Assembly: GCA_049802875.1 (NCBI GenBank)
Contig: JBARNH010000013.1
Coordinates: 1-21,970 of the forward strand
Direction of reading: 5' to 3'
Origin: Lutacidiplasma sp049802875
GTDB taxonomy: Archaea > Thermoplasmatota > Thermoplasmata > Lutacidiplasmatales > UBA184
Length of the DNA: 21,970 bases
Below are positions 21,002 to 21,970 of the stretch, in pieces. Both the position numbers and the translations under genes were made by a program. Within the stretch, counting starts at the first letter, position 1, and each line of letters opens with the position of its first letter. The notes beneath the pieces are model-generated. The model did no database searches and was not told the DNA's origin. It was given only the letters and a program-made list of their open reading frames with translations.

Positions 21002-21970
21002 GCCGCTTCGAGTGCGTCCCCAACTTCTCGGAGGGGAAGGACCCCGAGAAGGTCGAGCGGATCGCCTCGGCCGCCCGGGAAGTTCCCGGAGTGACCGTCC
21101 TCGACGTCGAACGGGACCCCGCTCACCATCGCTGCGTGATCAGCTTGGTGGGGGAGGGGGATGCGTTGCTCGACGCGGTCCTCCGCATGATGACCGTCGC
21201 CACGCGAACGATCGACCTCACGCAACACCACGGAGAACACCCGCGGATGGGCGCCACGGACGTGGTGCCGTTCGTGCCTCTCGGGACCTCAACGATGCCC
21301 GACGCCGTCCGACTCGCGGAGCGACTCGGCGAGCGCGTCGCGAAAGAGCTCGGGATCCCAGTGTACCTCTACGGGGCGGCGGCCCGTCGCCCCGAGCGGT
21401 CAGATCTCGCGAAGGTGCGGGAGGGCCAATTCGAAGGGATCCGGGACTCGATCGCTACCGATCCTGCCCGGGCTCCCGATTTCGGTCCGGCACGCGTCCA
21501 CCCCACCGCCGGTGCGGTCGCCATCGGCGCTCGCCCCGTCCTGATCGCGTACAACGCCTACCTGACGACCCCCGACGTGGCCGTCGCGAAGAAGGTCGCG
21601 CGGGCGGTCCGGGCGCGGGACGGCGGTCTCCCGGACGTCAAGGCGCTCGGATTCGAAATACCGGAGCGCCATCGGGCTCAGGTCTCCATGAATCTCACGG
21701 ACTACCGAACCACCCCCATCCACCGTGCCCTAGAGGCGGTGCGGCGTGAAGCCCAGCGATATGGGGCCGGAGTCGAGGAGTCCGAGATCGTGGGCCTGGT
21801 CCCCGAGGACGCGCTCTTGGATGCGGCCGAGTACTACCTGCAGCTCCACTCTTTCGACCGGGCGGCGGTCCTGGAACGGAAGGTCCGCGCGGTCGACGCC
21901 GGCGCACGCGGCGGAGAGAGCTTGACCTCGTTCACGGACCGGCTCGCCGCCCGCACTCCGACTCCGGGAG
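20998..21970 (+). CDS. ftcD: Glutamate formimidoyltransferase, probably fused to cyclodeaminase (3' truncated by window)
   Basis: The first 324 codons of a longer gene. The start GTG 20998 overlaps the fen1 stop. The N terminus RFECVPNFSEGKD is the formiminotransferase signature. The catalytic His81 lies in HHGEHPRMGATDVVPF, and MNLTDYRTTPIHRALEAVRREA is the folate-side domain. This domain moves the formimino group of N-formiminoglutamate, from histidine breakdown, to tetrahydrofolate. The last visible residues, SFTDRLAARTPTPG, match the first helix and Pro-Gly turn of the cyclodeaminase domain (usually followed by GGS), so the full product is probably the bifunctional FTCD enzyme. The domain boundary falls at about residue 305. 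The end lies outside the window. Confidence 0.88.
   Translation, partial: MSRFECVPNFSEGKDPEKVERIASAAREVPGVTVLDVERDPAHHRCVISLVGEGDALLDAVLRMMTVATRTIDLTQHHGEHPRMGATDVVPFVPLGTSTMPDAVRLAERLGERVAKELGIPVYLYGAAARRPERSDLAKVREGQFEGIRDSIATDPARAPDFGPARVHPTAGAVAIGARPVLIAYNAYLTTPDVAVAKKVARAVRARDGGLPDVKALGFEIPERHRAQVSMNLTDYRTTPIHRALEAVRREAQRYGAGVEESEIVGLVPEDALLDAAEYYLQLHSFDRAAVLERKVRAVDAGARGGESLTSFTDRLAARTPTPG

Noticed and set aside
1..21970. tRNA, rRNA, insertion sequences, integrases, attachment sites
   Set aside because: Scanned by eye for cloverleaf arms with TTC-type loops, rRNA core motifs, transposase motifs and terminal inverted repeats; none found. A covariance-model search would be needed to exclude a small or unusual RNA.

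Overview
The window is a GC-rich stretch of an archaeal chromosome, most likely from an uncultured, high-GC member of the Thermoplasmatota (Euryarchaeota sensu lato). The archaeal assignment rests on an archaeal-type cofactor-independent phosphoglycerate mutase, a Trm5/TYW2-type tRNA methyltransferase, a FEN1 nuclease with a terminal PIP box, a PAC2-family protein, and pilins with the archaeal N-terminal signal. It is also supported by TATA-like boxes (often TTAAG or TTTAAG) about 25-35 bases before many start codons. The phylum is inferred from overall gene content and was not tested.

Layout. 1-157: end of a gene coding for a C-terminal zinc ribbon. 229-1853: ahcY and gcvH, overlapping by 4 bases. 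1864-3771 (minus): a 3-hydroxyacyl-CoA dehydrogenase/enoyl-CoA hydratase fusion, divergent from a GNAT acetyltransferase (3911-4765). 4779-9492 (minus): a three-gene operon apgM - tRNA methyltransferase - ppsA with start/stop overlaps. 9530-15117: a cell-surface block with a zinc-ribbon membrane protein, two type IV pilin-like proteins and a large FnIII/PKD surface protein that also ends in a zinc ribbon. 15232-17042: a zinc alcohol dehydrogenase and a six-helix membrane protein. 17300-19007: a ribbon-helix-helix regulator, a divergent FtsZ/tubulin-like protein that lacks the catalytic T7 half, and a 55-residue membrane protein. 19047-19880 (minus): a PAC2 protein. 19967-21970: fen1 and the start of a formiminotransferase-cyclodeaminase, cut by the window edge.

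How the genes fit together. The outer parts are housekeeping: SAM recycling and one-carbon metabolism (ahcY, gcvH, ftcD), acyl-CoA oxidation or C4-CoA conversion, gluconeogenic interconversion of C3 acids (apgM, ppsA), tRNA modification and DNA repair/replication (fen1). The less ordinary parts are the surface block around 9.5-15.1 kb and the RHH/FtsZ-like pair around 17.2-19.0 kb. The surface block has a leadered pilin promoter, a possible 5'-UTR hairpin beside its ribosome binding site, and helically phased repeats in the divergent promoter region. The FtsZ-like protein keeps the GTP-binding signature but not the residues FtsZ uses to hydrolyse GTP in a polymer.

No rRNA, tRNA, CRISPR array, transposase or integrase was seen. 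No gene-free stretch exceeds 300 bases; the longest are 12764-13005 and 17043-17299, both described below.
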